In this document: one piece after another, positions 10,200-23,300 of the stretch
Layout: every line of letters begins with the position of its first letter
Position numbering within the stretch: position 1 is the stretch's first letter
Origin: Lepeophtheirus salmonis
Lineage: Eukaryota; Arthropoda; Copepoda; Siphonostomatoida; Caligidae
Assembly: GCF_016086655.4 (NCBI RefSeq)
Contig: NC_052133.2
Coordinates: 9,818,301-9,882,300, forward strand
Direction: 5' to 3'
Length of the DNA stretch: 64,000 bases
The notes under the pieces: model-generated
Told to the model about the DNA's origin: nothing
Seen by the model: only the letters and a program-made list of their open reading frames with translations
Databases searched by the model: none
Program-made: the position numbers and the translations under genes

Positions 10200-13100
10200 A
10201 AGGGAAAGAAGCAGAAAAATCGACAATTGACAACCGAATACATACATTGTGAATTTTTTATTAGTGACGTAACTTTGTGATATGTTTAGTGTTATGTATT
10301 AGTGTTTTCTTCCCCCTTCTTCTCGTCTCTTATTTTCTTGTATATATATATGTGTAAAGTACATTCTTTTACCTCGTTTTAAGTAAAAATAGTCTTGTAT
10401 TTTATGTATTTATCAGAGTAGGTTTTTGTATTATACAGAGTACAGATGTTCTTATAAATAACCGTTGTATGATTCCTCCACGCCTTTCATTCTCCAAACT
10501 TCTCTCGGTTGTCCTGGATCTCTCCACCTTTAAATAGTTTGTGTCTTCTCACGCTCGTCAAGACACAACATTTAGCTCTTTTAAAAGTCATTACATGAAG
10601 TTTTCATAAGATTTATTTGCAAATTTGTCCTTTTTTTATATAAAATATATGTAAAATATGCGTCATATGCAGCTTATGCAACCTATGACGTCAGTGAAAA
10701 CTCTATATAATATTGTTTAGGTCCTACTTATAATCAATAAAATACTGGAACTTTACCCAAAAAAAACCACAACAAATTAGAAAATGTATTTTGTGATAAC
10801 TTTCGTTAAGTTATGAAACAATAGATCTAGTGATTAAAAAAAAATATAGCCAAGATTGACTTTATATATATATATATTTTTTTTTTGCATATAAGCAACT
10901 ACAAATTACAGCAAGACAGTGCCATAAAGAATGAAGACACATAACATAATTAAACCCATATTATAATCACACCTCCCATCCCTCCATTATTAGACAAATA
11001 AAATCATGTTAAATAAGTACATTCTAAGATATAAATGCAAAATACAATAAGATGTTTGCAAAATTATTATACTGCATATGCAAATAAAGAATTGTTATAA
11101 CATTGTTTGAAATTACAAGAGAATTAATAATTATTATCTGCTAAATGATATTAGAGCTATGACTTTTTAAAAGCTTATACTCTTCAAATACAAACCAACA
11201 GAAGTTGGGGAATTATAAAATATATTATTAGTGTGCTATAAATTATAATATTGTCTCAACGAATACCAGATGTACGCCATCAGAGGGCGTCGTCTTGGGC
11301 AGATCCACTTTATGGCACATCTTTTAAAACTAATAGCTATAAACATTTATTGCAATTGTAAATTTTTTTTGACATTACTTCATTAGAGGAGTATAGAAAG
11401 TCGTGTTCAAAAGTATTGACTCTTAAAGTAGAAAAACACTGAATGATCTTACATGTGTTTTATAGACCTGTAAAAGCAAATGGTACGAGTTGCAACCAAA
11501 AAATGAGATACAAAATTGAATATTCCATTAGTTTTTTGATTAGTTATTGGTGATTTTTTTTTACTTTTTAAAATAAAAATTATTAATTGATTGGACGTAG
11601 TCTGTGGCAAATTATAAAGTTCATATGCATCCACAGGGTTATTACTCGTAAATACATAATAAATAAGTTATTTTAATAAATTAAAATGAAGGATAGCATC
11701 AAATGACACTGGGTAATTAGAATGACTAATGCTGTTATTAAATATAGTGTAATGATACCTACAAATTCTAACTTGTACAAATTGCTATTTACATATTAAT
11801 TATATAATTATTCTCTAAAATCCCAAACTATGACATGTGATCTCCACACCTCAACTCTAGCCTAAACAAGAGGACTCTCAGACCAAAATAATTATATGAG
11901 TTTCCTTTTCTTGCCTGATTATAATTAACAAATAAGTATAAAATTTATTAATAGACCTCTTCGTCGACTATATTTTCTTATTTTGATAGTTTACTAGTTT
12001 TTGAGTGTCTATAGGCTTAATTAAACTTTAATCAAGAACGCGAGCAATATAATTTGTTACAAAATGATAAAATATCAATTACAATGAAGAAAAAAAGGGA
12101 TATAAATTCAAGTTATTTTAAATTGAGATCATCCATGTTTTTGTCGTTCAACATCATTAGATGCAATAGTTTATTAATAACGAAATTATCAGACACTTCT
12201 TGTTTAGACTTAAGCAAGACTTTTATTGTGGAAAAATGAGTGGAATGGCAATACCTTTGACCATGACTTTGATATATTAAATAAAATGGAATGGAACAAA
12301 CCAACAGTAAAATTACTATTGAATTCACAGTCGACCAGGATAAATATATGTATTAATATTAAAGGAAAATAATTTATCGACAAGGTTGTCACAGATTGTT
12401 TATATAACTTTATTTGTAAAAAAATATGAAGGGTCGACTAATTAATGTTGATTAAATGATTTCATTAAGTACAAAATGAGTCATTAGATTACATTTGGAG
12501 GGTTTTGAGTTGAACAATTATTCAGAAAAAGTGATCATTGTAGAATTGCAATCTAATTAACTAAGCTTTTTATTTACATACAAATGTTTAGCTATTTATA
12601 TTTTGTGCCAATTTCATCACTCTAATAATGATTAATTAATTAAATGATCAACAAGATATAATAATATAATTATAACTTAATAACAAACAAAGAAAAATTA
12701 GTTTTCATTACAATACAGGGCGAGAAATATGGAAACTACTCCTTATTCAGATTGTGAAGGTTCCGCAAAGAGTTATGTTAAATTAATTCTTATTGCTAAA
12801 CTTGTTATAAATTGTGTTTTCCTATCTTCAGTGGAAGTCAAGGGAAAGGCCTCATTATTGGTTTCTGGAACAAAGGCCTCCATACATCCACGATTTGAAT
12901 GTATGTGGTATATTTTTCTGCAAGAATCCCAGCTATGATGGATAAAACTTGAAATCATAGTAATAAATGCAAGTCCCTTTCATATACATTAAGTCTGTTA
13001 TAAAGACGGCCATTTTGAATAAAATGTCGTATACAATTTCTAAGCTATTCAAGTAATTAACTATGCCATCGAATGAAATAAATTACAAATCTAATTTTAG

Positions 13101-13640
13101 AAGTGTTATAAGGAGTAAATCAATATTTTCTTTCATAAACATCAGCAAAAGCTGTCAGTCAGTTATTTTGAGTAAATAAAAAAATCTCAATTACTAACGA
13201 AAAAACTCAAAAATATCGATTTAAAAAAAATGTTGTTAGAAATGATTAAACATTCATATTTAATCAAATCAGAAAGTTTTGATCACGCATTGGTTTTATA
13301 ATAGGGTTAAACCAACGAAGATATTTAACACAACTTTCCACGGATTCTGTTATTAGGACTTGGATGTGACAGAAATGTTGTACATTTAAATATTAGGATA
13401 CACTCAATAACAATGAAAAAAAAAACACATGACAAATAATTAATTAATGATAATTAAAGTGATAAGCTCTTAAAAAATCAACTATCTAAACAAAAAAAAA
13501 AAAAAAAGGTCTGAATTTAATATATATATATGAAATTGATCTATAAATATAATTAACAGTCAACATCTTTCGTAGTACTATGTTGAATTACGTAAAGTCC
13601 ATCACCAATATATCATGTAAATCTATATATTAACGTTTAT
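10200..13640. other. intergenic between CEP120 and PACSIN, no gene seen
   Basis: AT-rich with long A/T runs and no frame of convincing coding character. A perfect TGACGTCA octamer is at 10686-10693. The segment 12725-12960 is slightly richer in G+C and open for 61-69 codons on both strands, but neither translation is recognisable; it may be a repeat fragment. The PACSIN 3' UTR should begin below 14306, but I could not place its polyadenylation site. Confidence 0.5.
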
Positions 13641-13652
13641 GTTAGCAATTTA

Positions 13653-14041
13653 TAGGAATGTATCGGCCCCGAAGTTTTGACGTCCACACCAGTCCTAAAT
13701 TTGAAGGACGTTTCCAAGTCGGAACCGTCCATAGAAAAATCTTTGATTAACTACTAGTGAAGTTATCATAAAGAAAATCTTCTATAATTTTAATAAGCTT
13801 AATTTTTACTTTAATTATGCATAAATTAAGAATAACTGCAAATTATTTACAGGTTTTAAAGATAATTAAATTTTTACACAACTAATTTAAATTATCAACT
13901 AAGAAACTTTATTATAATCTTAATAGTGAAAATGATCCCTCGTATAGGGGGCTTTAAAAATTATTTGGGACGTTTTCCAAGGAACGATAACAGGATGTAG
14001 ACGGGACATGGCTGGACTTGGACGGAACCGATACAACCCTA
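13653..14041. mobile_element. hAT-type MITE with perfect 8-bp target duplication
   Basis: The left end reads TAGGAATGTATCGGCCCCG and the complement of the right end reads TAGGGTTGTATCGGTTCCG. The element is bordered by identical 8-bp direct repeats GCAATTTA (13645-13652 and 14042-14049). An 8-bp duplication and a TAGGG-type terminus are what hAT superfamily insertions leave. The 389-bp interior has no coding capacity. An intact duplication suggests this is one of the younger insertions in the window. Confidence 0.85.
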
Positions 14042-14305
14042 GCAATTTAATATATTGTTCATACTATATGCATATATAAATTCTTGTCTAGAAACTTAAT
14101 TCATAAAATTTTTCTATTTCATAAGATAGATTTTTTTTTCTGTTCTTTTAAAATGTATGATTACACAATATTATCTTTTTAAAGTTTATCTCTTATATAA
14201 AAAAGCAATGAAAATGTCTTTGCTCATATTTATCGACAAAAGTATATGTGTATAAATATATATTTATAAAGTAATTCTGTTGTTTCGTGTGGTTTTTTTA
14301 TATTA

Positions 14306-17300
14306 TTAGAGAACTTCAATATAATTTGCTGGATAAAGTCCCACTTTCCCATCTTTCCGTCCCTTACACCATCCTTGCTCATCTTCATCCTCTAATTTTT
14401 CGAAACAATCACCTGAAAAATAAAGAATAAAAGAATGGTATTAACAAATGTTCAAATAAGTACATAATATGTGCGCCGTAATCACAAAATATTTTCTCAA
14501 AATAAGTATAGATGTCATTTGTATTTTTTGACGAACAAGCATCGTGAATTTCTATCAACGAATTATGATGACTTATCCTATAGAGCTGAAACGGACCGCA
14601 CTTTGTCCCGTAATACTGTGAGTTTTAAAAATTGGTCAGTTAAATTCCCCCCGGAAAATGAATAACAATGCTCTTTATATCAAATTTTGCAGTAAACGTG
14701 TTCCCAGACCATGTCCTCCTCTGGGAAAATGAGCTGACAGCATATTTTCACACGTTTATGATGATAAAATACGCTCATCCCATTAGGCAAGGAGGTACTG
14801 TTGCGGAAGATAGCGGGGAAAAAAGCAGCATGGCTGACAATGAATCAAATGCAGACACTTCTCTACGCAGTGGTCCATCTTCAAACAACCATTCAACTTG
14901 CACTCCTCAGGGTAGGCTGACGGATCTCAAGTAATATGCTACTATTGGTGGGCACATGCAAAGCATAAGGGACAACAATAAAACGGAATCGCCCCATATT
15001 TTTTAAAGAAAAGTATCAAAACCTTCCATTGAGGTGATCCTTATTTATTTTTCAGAGAGTTGGCGACCCCCATTATTATTCAAAAGTTTGCAATGCTGAA
15101 CATTTCTTGAACTTCCTTGTGTCCTTTGATTTAGACATTATACTGTTCAAGATGAGCCTTTATTACACCTACCAAATGACACTAATTTAAGCTATGTGTC
15201 TCAATTTTTTCTAAAGTTCTGGTCGATTATGCGTTTTTAATAGTGATCTTTGACCTTGATCTCTCAAAATATGTATGCTTTTTTCTGCTGAGATATGTAA
15301 TTTTTCTACAAAGTTCTATCAAAATCGGTCCGTAACTTTTTCCGTAATCCTACTTATAAACAGTCAAAGAAACTGAGGTGAGAATATAACCTCCATTCAA
15401 CTTCGTTGGTGGAGGGAATTAAAAAAGCAAAAATTTATCGTCACAATGAAATAATTAGGAATTGTTAGATTTTATTTGAAAGTTAATAACATTGGAGTCA
15501 AATTATATATCTAAAATCAATTGAAGGCTCTAAACTATAGATATATTTTTGGTGGAGCATCGGGAAAAGTAGAACTATGCCTCATTGTCCTATGAACTCT
15601 TCCCTATTGCCCTTACCGTTTTTTGTGGATCTTGAGGAGTATGATTTTATTGTTCTACTTTACCTCTTTGCCCGATGCTCCACCAAAAATCGACCTAAAG
15701 ACTCAACAGATAACGATATAGGCAATAGGAAATGGTCCATAGGAATATGAAGCATAGCTCTAATTTTCCCATTATTCCGTCAAAAATCGACCTTATATGT
15801 AATAATCTTAGGTATTTCAACTCATTCCATAAATTTGAATACAAAGCCTATATTTGGCTGAAATATATGATGTATGTTTTTGCCTATATTTGAAATATAC
15901 GATGTATGTTTTTTTTTTGTTTTTTTGACATTTCTACTTCTATTTACTTATTGTTCATGATTGATTTTATGTTAACTCACTCCATATTTGTGGAATGTCA
16001 ACACAAAGCAATATTTCACAGATAAAATTAGAAATACCCAATTTATTCTTTTTTACTTCACTTTCATTGAAACATTTCGGTGAATGATGGATTTAATATT
16101 TAAATTTTCTAGAATGGGTTGTTATACCAATTTATGTGACGTTATTTGGCGCCGATATGGCCTTTCAAATATGTAAAACCTACCATATTTTTTCATTATG
16201 ATCTGGAATTTCCATAAATGATAGATTAGTTGACGAATACAAATAATGTAGGTATTCTAGGCTCATTTTTTGAGTGAAATCCTTATTGCTTGCTTTTGTA
16301 ATGACTGTAAATGTGTCACAGTAACTAGAGTTATTTGCACTGGAAAAAATCATTAGTATTACTCTCCGTCATTCATTGGAGCACTCGCTGCAATGATTAC
16401 TTAATATTTAGAAGCTATCTCTTCAACAATTAAAAATAATGATCACAGCATTGGAAAATATAACAAACCATTTCAGATTGAAGAGTAGTTGGATTTTTAA
16501 CTTTTTTCTAATTTCGATTCCGGGTAGAGCGGAAAAGTTGTCATATCGTATAAAAATTACCAACTCAAAATGGTATTGTCCTACGCGGGCATCTTTAGGT
16601 CGCACATTTCGATCAAATTATGAAATATAGCAAAAAATTTACTTAGTGAATATAGACACTAAGAATACAATTTTAGTTATTTTGCCTAAAATAATTTTGA
16701 TAAGACATTTTTCAAACCAATAAAAAGCATTTGAAAAGTTGTTTTTTTTCTATAATGGTCTTATGAGCAAAAATGAGAAAACCATTAGGAACATTTGATG
16801 ACATGCATTATTTTTTTACATGTTCAGAATGGAAAGATAAATTTTTTTTATGTTATTCCCTGTTTTTGCTCGAACAGATAGCTCTAGAAAAACACTTTAT
16901 TAATATTTTTATAGGTTAGAATAATATCTATGAACAATCATAAATACAAAATAAGGATAAATGCTGTATTTTAATCTTTATTGAAAAAGTAAAGAAATTT
17001 TTTGTCTTGTTTCAAACTTTGAACGAGGCGTGCTACCAAAAAATGACAAACTAGAAAAATGAAATTTTGCATAGGTATTTCCTTACCAAATCCCAACTTT
17101 TCCGAACGACCCGTAATCGAAATTTGAAAAAGTTGTAAAACAAACCGGCCTATTAGATATTATATTGTTCATATTCATGATTGGAAAGATAAATAATAAA
17201 AACGTCTAAAAAATATAATTTGAAACTTCAATGATTAATTACATAATTTGTTTATAGCTGCAAAACTAATGAAGCACCGCCATCCCAAAAAATTGGATAG

Positions 17301-20300
17301 AGGAATATAATCGGATATATCAGTTTTTGTGGTAGATTAATGCCCAAGGAAGTAAATAAGGGTTAGGATTACTCAAATCCTATCGAATCATATTAAACTA
17401 ATCACTCTTGAAAGTAACTGGAAAGTGTTACAGAGTCTTTTGAGAGGAGTACACATTTCTGCCGGTGGAAGGGGCACATATGTATTTTATATATGCATAA
17501 TTACCGGCTTTAAAGTCTAACTCATCACTTTCTGCAGCATCATAGTCATATAATGCCTTCACGGGAACGCCTTTTTCTCCATTGTCAACCAAGGGCTCCA
17601 CTTGCTCATCGTCCCATTCATCGTCATCAAATGGATTGGAGTCCTTCGTTGAATTTCCATTACTGAAAGAGAAGGATAATATCAATTAAAATCCCTTTAA
17701 CTCATTGACATTGATTGCTATTCAAATAATTAGGAGGTGACGATGTAATTGAAGGTATACATATAATATTTACTGATAGATATAAGAGTCCTAACAATAT
17801 TTAAAAGTAAATAGCGGCTTTAACTTCGCCACGACTAGTTTTCTTTCTATCTCAAATAGTATTAAAACTCATGTACATAGTTAATACATAAGTGAGTGCC
17901 CATTGATTAATGATACTATGTGACGTATTAGATTTAATAATAATAACATTGAGTGCATAGTTCGAACAACAAATTATATGAAAAAAAGGATTTAAAAAGA
18001 TTCATACACCCAATTTGAATAATTTTCCTCCGAATCCATTCCTTCTTTCATGGGTACACTGGAAGGAAGATTCCTTCCAACGCTTGAAAGCGATGATACA
18101 GATGGAACCCTACGCAACACATGTACAACAAAGCTACCATTCTCGCTGGAGAAAGGAGGGTAAGTCAAAGTTATTATATTGGATGATTTAGAAGAAATAC
18201 AATTATGTATAATTATGTACAAATACTCATTTATAGCTCAAAATGTAATGAAATAGCAACTTCATTCAAATAACGTAATTAAAAAATTGATAAAGATATA
18301 ACAAGGTAATAAATCCAATTTTCTCTATTTCATAATCAACTATTTAACAGGGAGATTACGTTTGCAAATACTCAATATTGATAAGAAATGAAATGAAATT
18401 GATTTATAAAGAAATTATATAGAAAAACAATCCCAATTCCCATTATCTCTGTCATTCGACACCAAATCATAATTATATATAGAAGCTATTTAGAAAACGA
18501 ACCTCACTGCCATTTCCTGTGGTTGGGACTGACTGATTTCTTGCTCTGAAGATTTTGATGTGGGGATAGAGATGGCCTTTCCATTGCGAGAATCTTTGTT
18601 GTTACTCGAGATACTATTAGACTTTTTTTGACGAACTCCACTAGGATACTCCTGGACAAAGAAATAATAGTATAAATAGACACTCATTGATTAATTTATC
18701 AGTATTACTATTCCAAAATACAACAATTACTCTTTGCTTATAAATAGTTAGATAACTTCAAACCCCCACCCAAATAGTGCAATTGTAAAAAAGATTAAAA
18801 TAAACAAAATACCGTGAATTATAATCCAACATAGTTTAATATGAGCTACAAAATAGCTATAAATATTAATATATCCTCCAAAAAATAAGTGCAAAATATT
18901 AATTACACAAATATATAGAACATAATATCACCACAAGTGGATTAGTACACTAAAATACCTGTAGATTAAATTACGGAAAATATATTATGAGAAGAATAAA
19001 AGGGATAGAAAAACTCAAACTAAGGATTGTGAGAAAAATAAAAATCAAACGATAGAAAAATAAACAAAAAGAATAAAGAAGATGGACACAAAAACTACAA
19101 GAAGTATGATAACTCCCTAACCGAAGAAGATGATAGTCGATTAGCAATCCTAGCAGGTTTCTTTAGGAACTCCATCGGCTGTTATAAAAATTTGAATACA
19201 GGAGTTGAATAAATCACATTCACCAAAAGTAAATTAATGTATATAGACAGGGGCGTCCGCAGGATTATAAGTATGTATATATATTTCAAAATCCATAGCT
19301 ACTCACAAAAAATTTAATTTGTTTGGAAAAAAAATTCAATAATTCAATTTCAAATATTAAATTTTTTGAAAAACAATTACCGTTATTACATTTCCTAGTA
19401 AAAATTAAAAAATCCTTAATTTGGGAGGGCTACATCCCTTCCAGACAACTCCCTGTGGACGCCCTGATTGATTAGGGCCCAACCGATATATGGGCGAGCC
19501 GACTATAAGCAGTTTGAGAAGAATCTATCAGATATTTCTTCTCTAAAAAAAAAAAAAAAAAGTTAACTACATTGTGTCTAAAAATGAGATTGAGTTTTCA
19601 GGGTGGAAAACTCGTGTAATTTTAGACATTTCTTATCCCAATTAAAAGTAGTTATTTTTATAAAATTATAAATATGGTCAACCAGGTCATAAATAAAATA
19701 AAATAAAAGCCCTTTGTATTGCTCTATATAAAAATGAATCTACAGTCTAAAAATTATCAAAATCTGAATGTAAATAGATCCATGGATAAATATGTGCCAG
19801 ACTGTTTTTTTATCATTTAAATCTTTTATTACTAAAAGAGTCTTGAATTAAAAGACAACCACAAGCTAAGCAAGAAATATTAGAATCCGACGGGATATTG
19901 CTTTATAGTGACAAAAGTGACCATATTTGGGATTTGTGCAATATTTTTAAGGGTTAATTCGAAGAAAGAAATAATTGAACGTTCTATTAGTTTTTTTCTC
20001 TGCATAAGTATTTGGGGTTGGCCCAAAAAATTCATATCGGTCGGGCTCAAATAGGATTATGTAGATATATAAATGTTCTCACTTTGTTAGTTATTAAGAA
20101 CAATTTTAAATTTGTAAAATATTCTAATTAGGTATAGCTGAGGGCAAAGTTTTTTTTTTTTTTTTTGTAAAAAAATAAAGTACAAAAGTACATATATAGC
20201 CCGTCAACACAAAAGCAAGATATAATAATATTTTCTCAAAATGGAGTCTGGATTTCATTCTGTATTCTTCCATCAATATTTACACAGGGGAGCACTTATT

Positions 20301-23300
20301 TTGTACAAATCAATTCAAGGCAAAAAACTAATTTCTCTTTGAGTACAGAATCCAAAACAGTTTTTCTCTCAGTCATCTGAATTCGAAAATATCTAGGATT
20401 ATAGTAATTCGGGACTATTATCTTTCAGAGTGATTTTTTACCCTTAAAACAATGCCTAAATTAAAAGAAGGATTAGAAAAACTTATGTATAAGGGTTTTT
20501 ATGATTTAAAAATGTTTTATTGATTCAGTATCTTGTTCTGAACTCGATATATTTCCATTTTTAGGCTGAAAAATGATGAATAACGACATTCTTCTTTAGA
20601 CTCTTATAAATATAGATAGAGTCATGAGGCATATCATACAAAATGGAACAAAAAGCCTCAGAGCTTTATATTTTTTAATTAGATCTTTTTTAAATTATAC
20701 ATGGAATATTTTTCTATTATACTATGTAGTACCCGTTTTAGAGATTTTTATTTCGAATTATTTTATTAATACATACCAACATAAACTCGCTAATCCTCTT
20801 CTTAATTCCCTTTTTTAATTCGTAATTAATAAATATGTACGTTCTAACTTTTTCGTTTTTCAGATTTATAATTTTTTTTTGGCTCATTTTTGAAACTACA
20901 ACCCCTACCTTAGGGAAAAATTTGAGACACGGGGACTCAATCTTGTTTTATGAAAAAATAAATAAACTTATAAGCAAAAAACAAACTGCCCTCCAGAGCC
21001 CATGAATCTGATCCAATCAGAATTAAACATAGATTTAGGTAGTTAACTTATAATTCTGAACAACTTTTAGTTTATATCTAAGGGCCGTATCTGTCTTCGT
21101 TTGTGAAATAAATACCCTAGTTATACATTTCTATAAGTGGCCTTCCATACAAAAAAACACCTACTATAATATTATATATATTTGTAGGTAAGCTATGATA
21201 TTCCTCATCACTATGTATTATGAATAAGTTATAGGGGTCTAAAGAAGAGTGTCGTTTTTCATCATTGTTTATCCTAAAAATTGAAATATATCGAGTTCAG
21301 AACAAGATACTGAATCAATAACAACCCTTTTAAATCATAAAAAACCCTTTTATATAAGTTTTATTAACAAGGGTTCTGAATTTTGATTAATCTTAATGCT
21401 ATAAATTGCACTTAAAGTAGCAAAAAATTAATGTTAGAATAAAAAAAAATATAAATTTATCGATTTTATTTGAAAAGAAGCCCTATTCGGGCCAAATTCA
21501 TCTTGTCATAAACAAAATGAAGATTATAAACTTTATCATTCTTGAGTATCTTAACTTCTACCAGCAATTTGAATATGAAGCCTATAGTCGATCCAAATAT
21601 ACTTATGAAATTTACGTGTAAAAAATAAATCACATATTTATCGTCTCCTTGATTTTTGTTCAAGACTGTTTTTGTGTTAACTAACCACATATGTATTTAA
21701 ATTATTTAATAAAATAATAATATTTCCTCAAAATGAGAGTCCTCTCATATTTTTTTGTAAAAAGAAGGAACTGTGCAATCTGATTTTGATTAAAAAATTT
21801 GCTCCTAGTTCACATAAAAAGCAATATATTTACGGGCAAATCATCTCCAACGGCACGTTGATTAATAAGCGTGATATTTCCATCAGGAAACTTTTCGTGT
21901 TTTCTTTTTGAAGTGATGTCACGAAGTTCTTCCGTATATTCCTACAAAAACATTCCAAGGATATAAGATAATAGGAAATAAAAAATATGTTTAAGTAAAT
22001 AAATAATAAATAAAAAGTATTAACGATTGAAACTCTTAAATTAAACGACTTTCATTGCCATATAATTATCATAATATTAAAAAATAAATATATATGTTGC
22101 ATACAAGTTAAAAAAATAAGATAAATCATTTTAAATGAAGAATTAAGACTCTTTGTGGTGATGCTAAAGGGATAATTGAATATTCCATATATGGTCGATA
22201 TATCAATGATATAATTTATGATTAATATTGATAAGATGTGTTCATTATAAAGTAATTTTAATCCATCAAAATGAAATTAATAGTTGTTAATTTAAATGAC
22301 TGATGATGTAATTAAATATCACCTCATTAAACGTAGAAACTATAACTTGTACATAACATACATATACATAAATAATTTTTCAATCATTAATTATAAAAAC
22401 TCAAATAAAAAAAAAATAAAAAAAATGTAAAAAAATCAAAAACTTAAAAAGTCGAAAATGTTATTTAAAAAAAATGAAAAGGACAGAGTTTTCCCCCTTG
22501 AAATAAAGAACTCCAACATTCACACAACATACTTCAAATTGTGGCCAGTTCATGGGCATGTTGACACCGTAGGTATTTGACCACCATTTCAAATCCTTTT
22601 CATGATCTGCATTATTCACAGTGTGGTAAAATTCTTCATAAATTTGTGGAAGTCTGTAAAATGAAATAATGAAATTCAGTTCAAATTATTGTTAAAGAGT
22701 ATTGTTCACTGTTCACACATTAACAAGCGTCATGTTCAATTTGATAAGAAAAAAAATGACAAAATGGGATCTTTATTGTATGTCAAAACCTTTCTTAAAA
22801 TCCCGAGAAAAATTACGTGATCAAATGTCACATAAAAAGTTATTCTATTTGAGCAGGAAAATGTCAAAAAGGAGAGAGTAAGAACAACAGATTTGAGTAA
22901 ATGAAGATATAAAATCCTCCTCTAAGCAGGTTATTTAACGAGTAGGATATTGTTATAATATTAATGGAAAAAAAGGCACATTTGTGCAAAAGACAACAAG
23001 ATTATTCTTTTATTAGTCTTTAATAATAATTAAAAAAAAAGGTGAACCAAATTTCTTGGCACAATATACATTTTAAAAGTTTTGTCTTTATAGCTAGCTT
23101 GGTAAAAAGTATATTCAATTTCAACCCATCATCGTTCAAAACAAGATGTGTATTTTGGGCATAAAAAAAGAAATCGAAAAGAAATATGGTAACCCTGACA
23201 ATTTGAAGAATGTTTAGGAGGTGAGCAGCTACAATCAGCTGTAACAAGGGAAGAGGGGGAGAAGGAAATAAAAAAGGGCATTGGCAAGAATTACTCCGAT

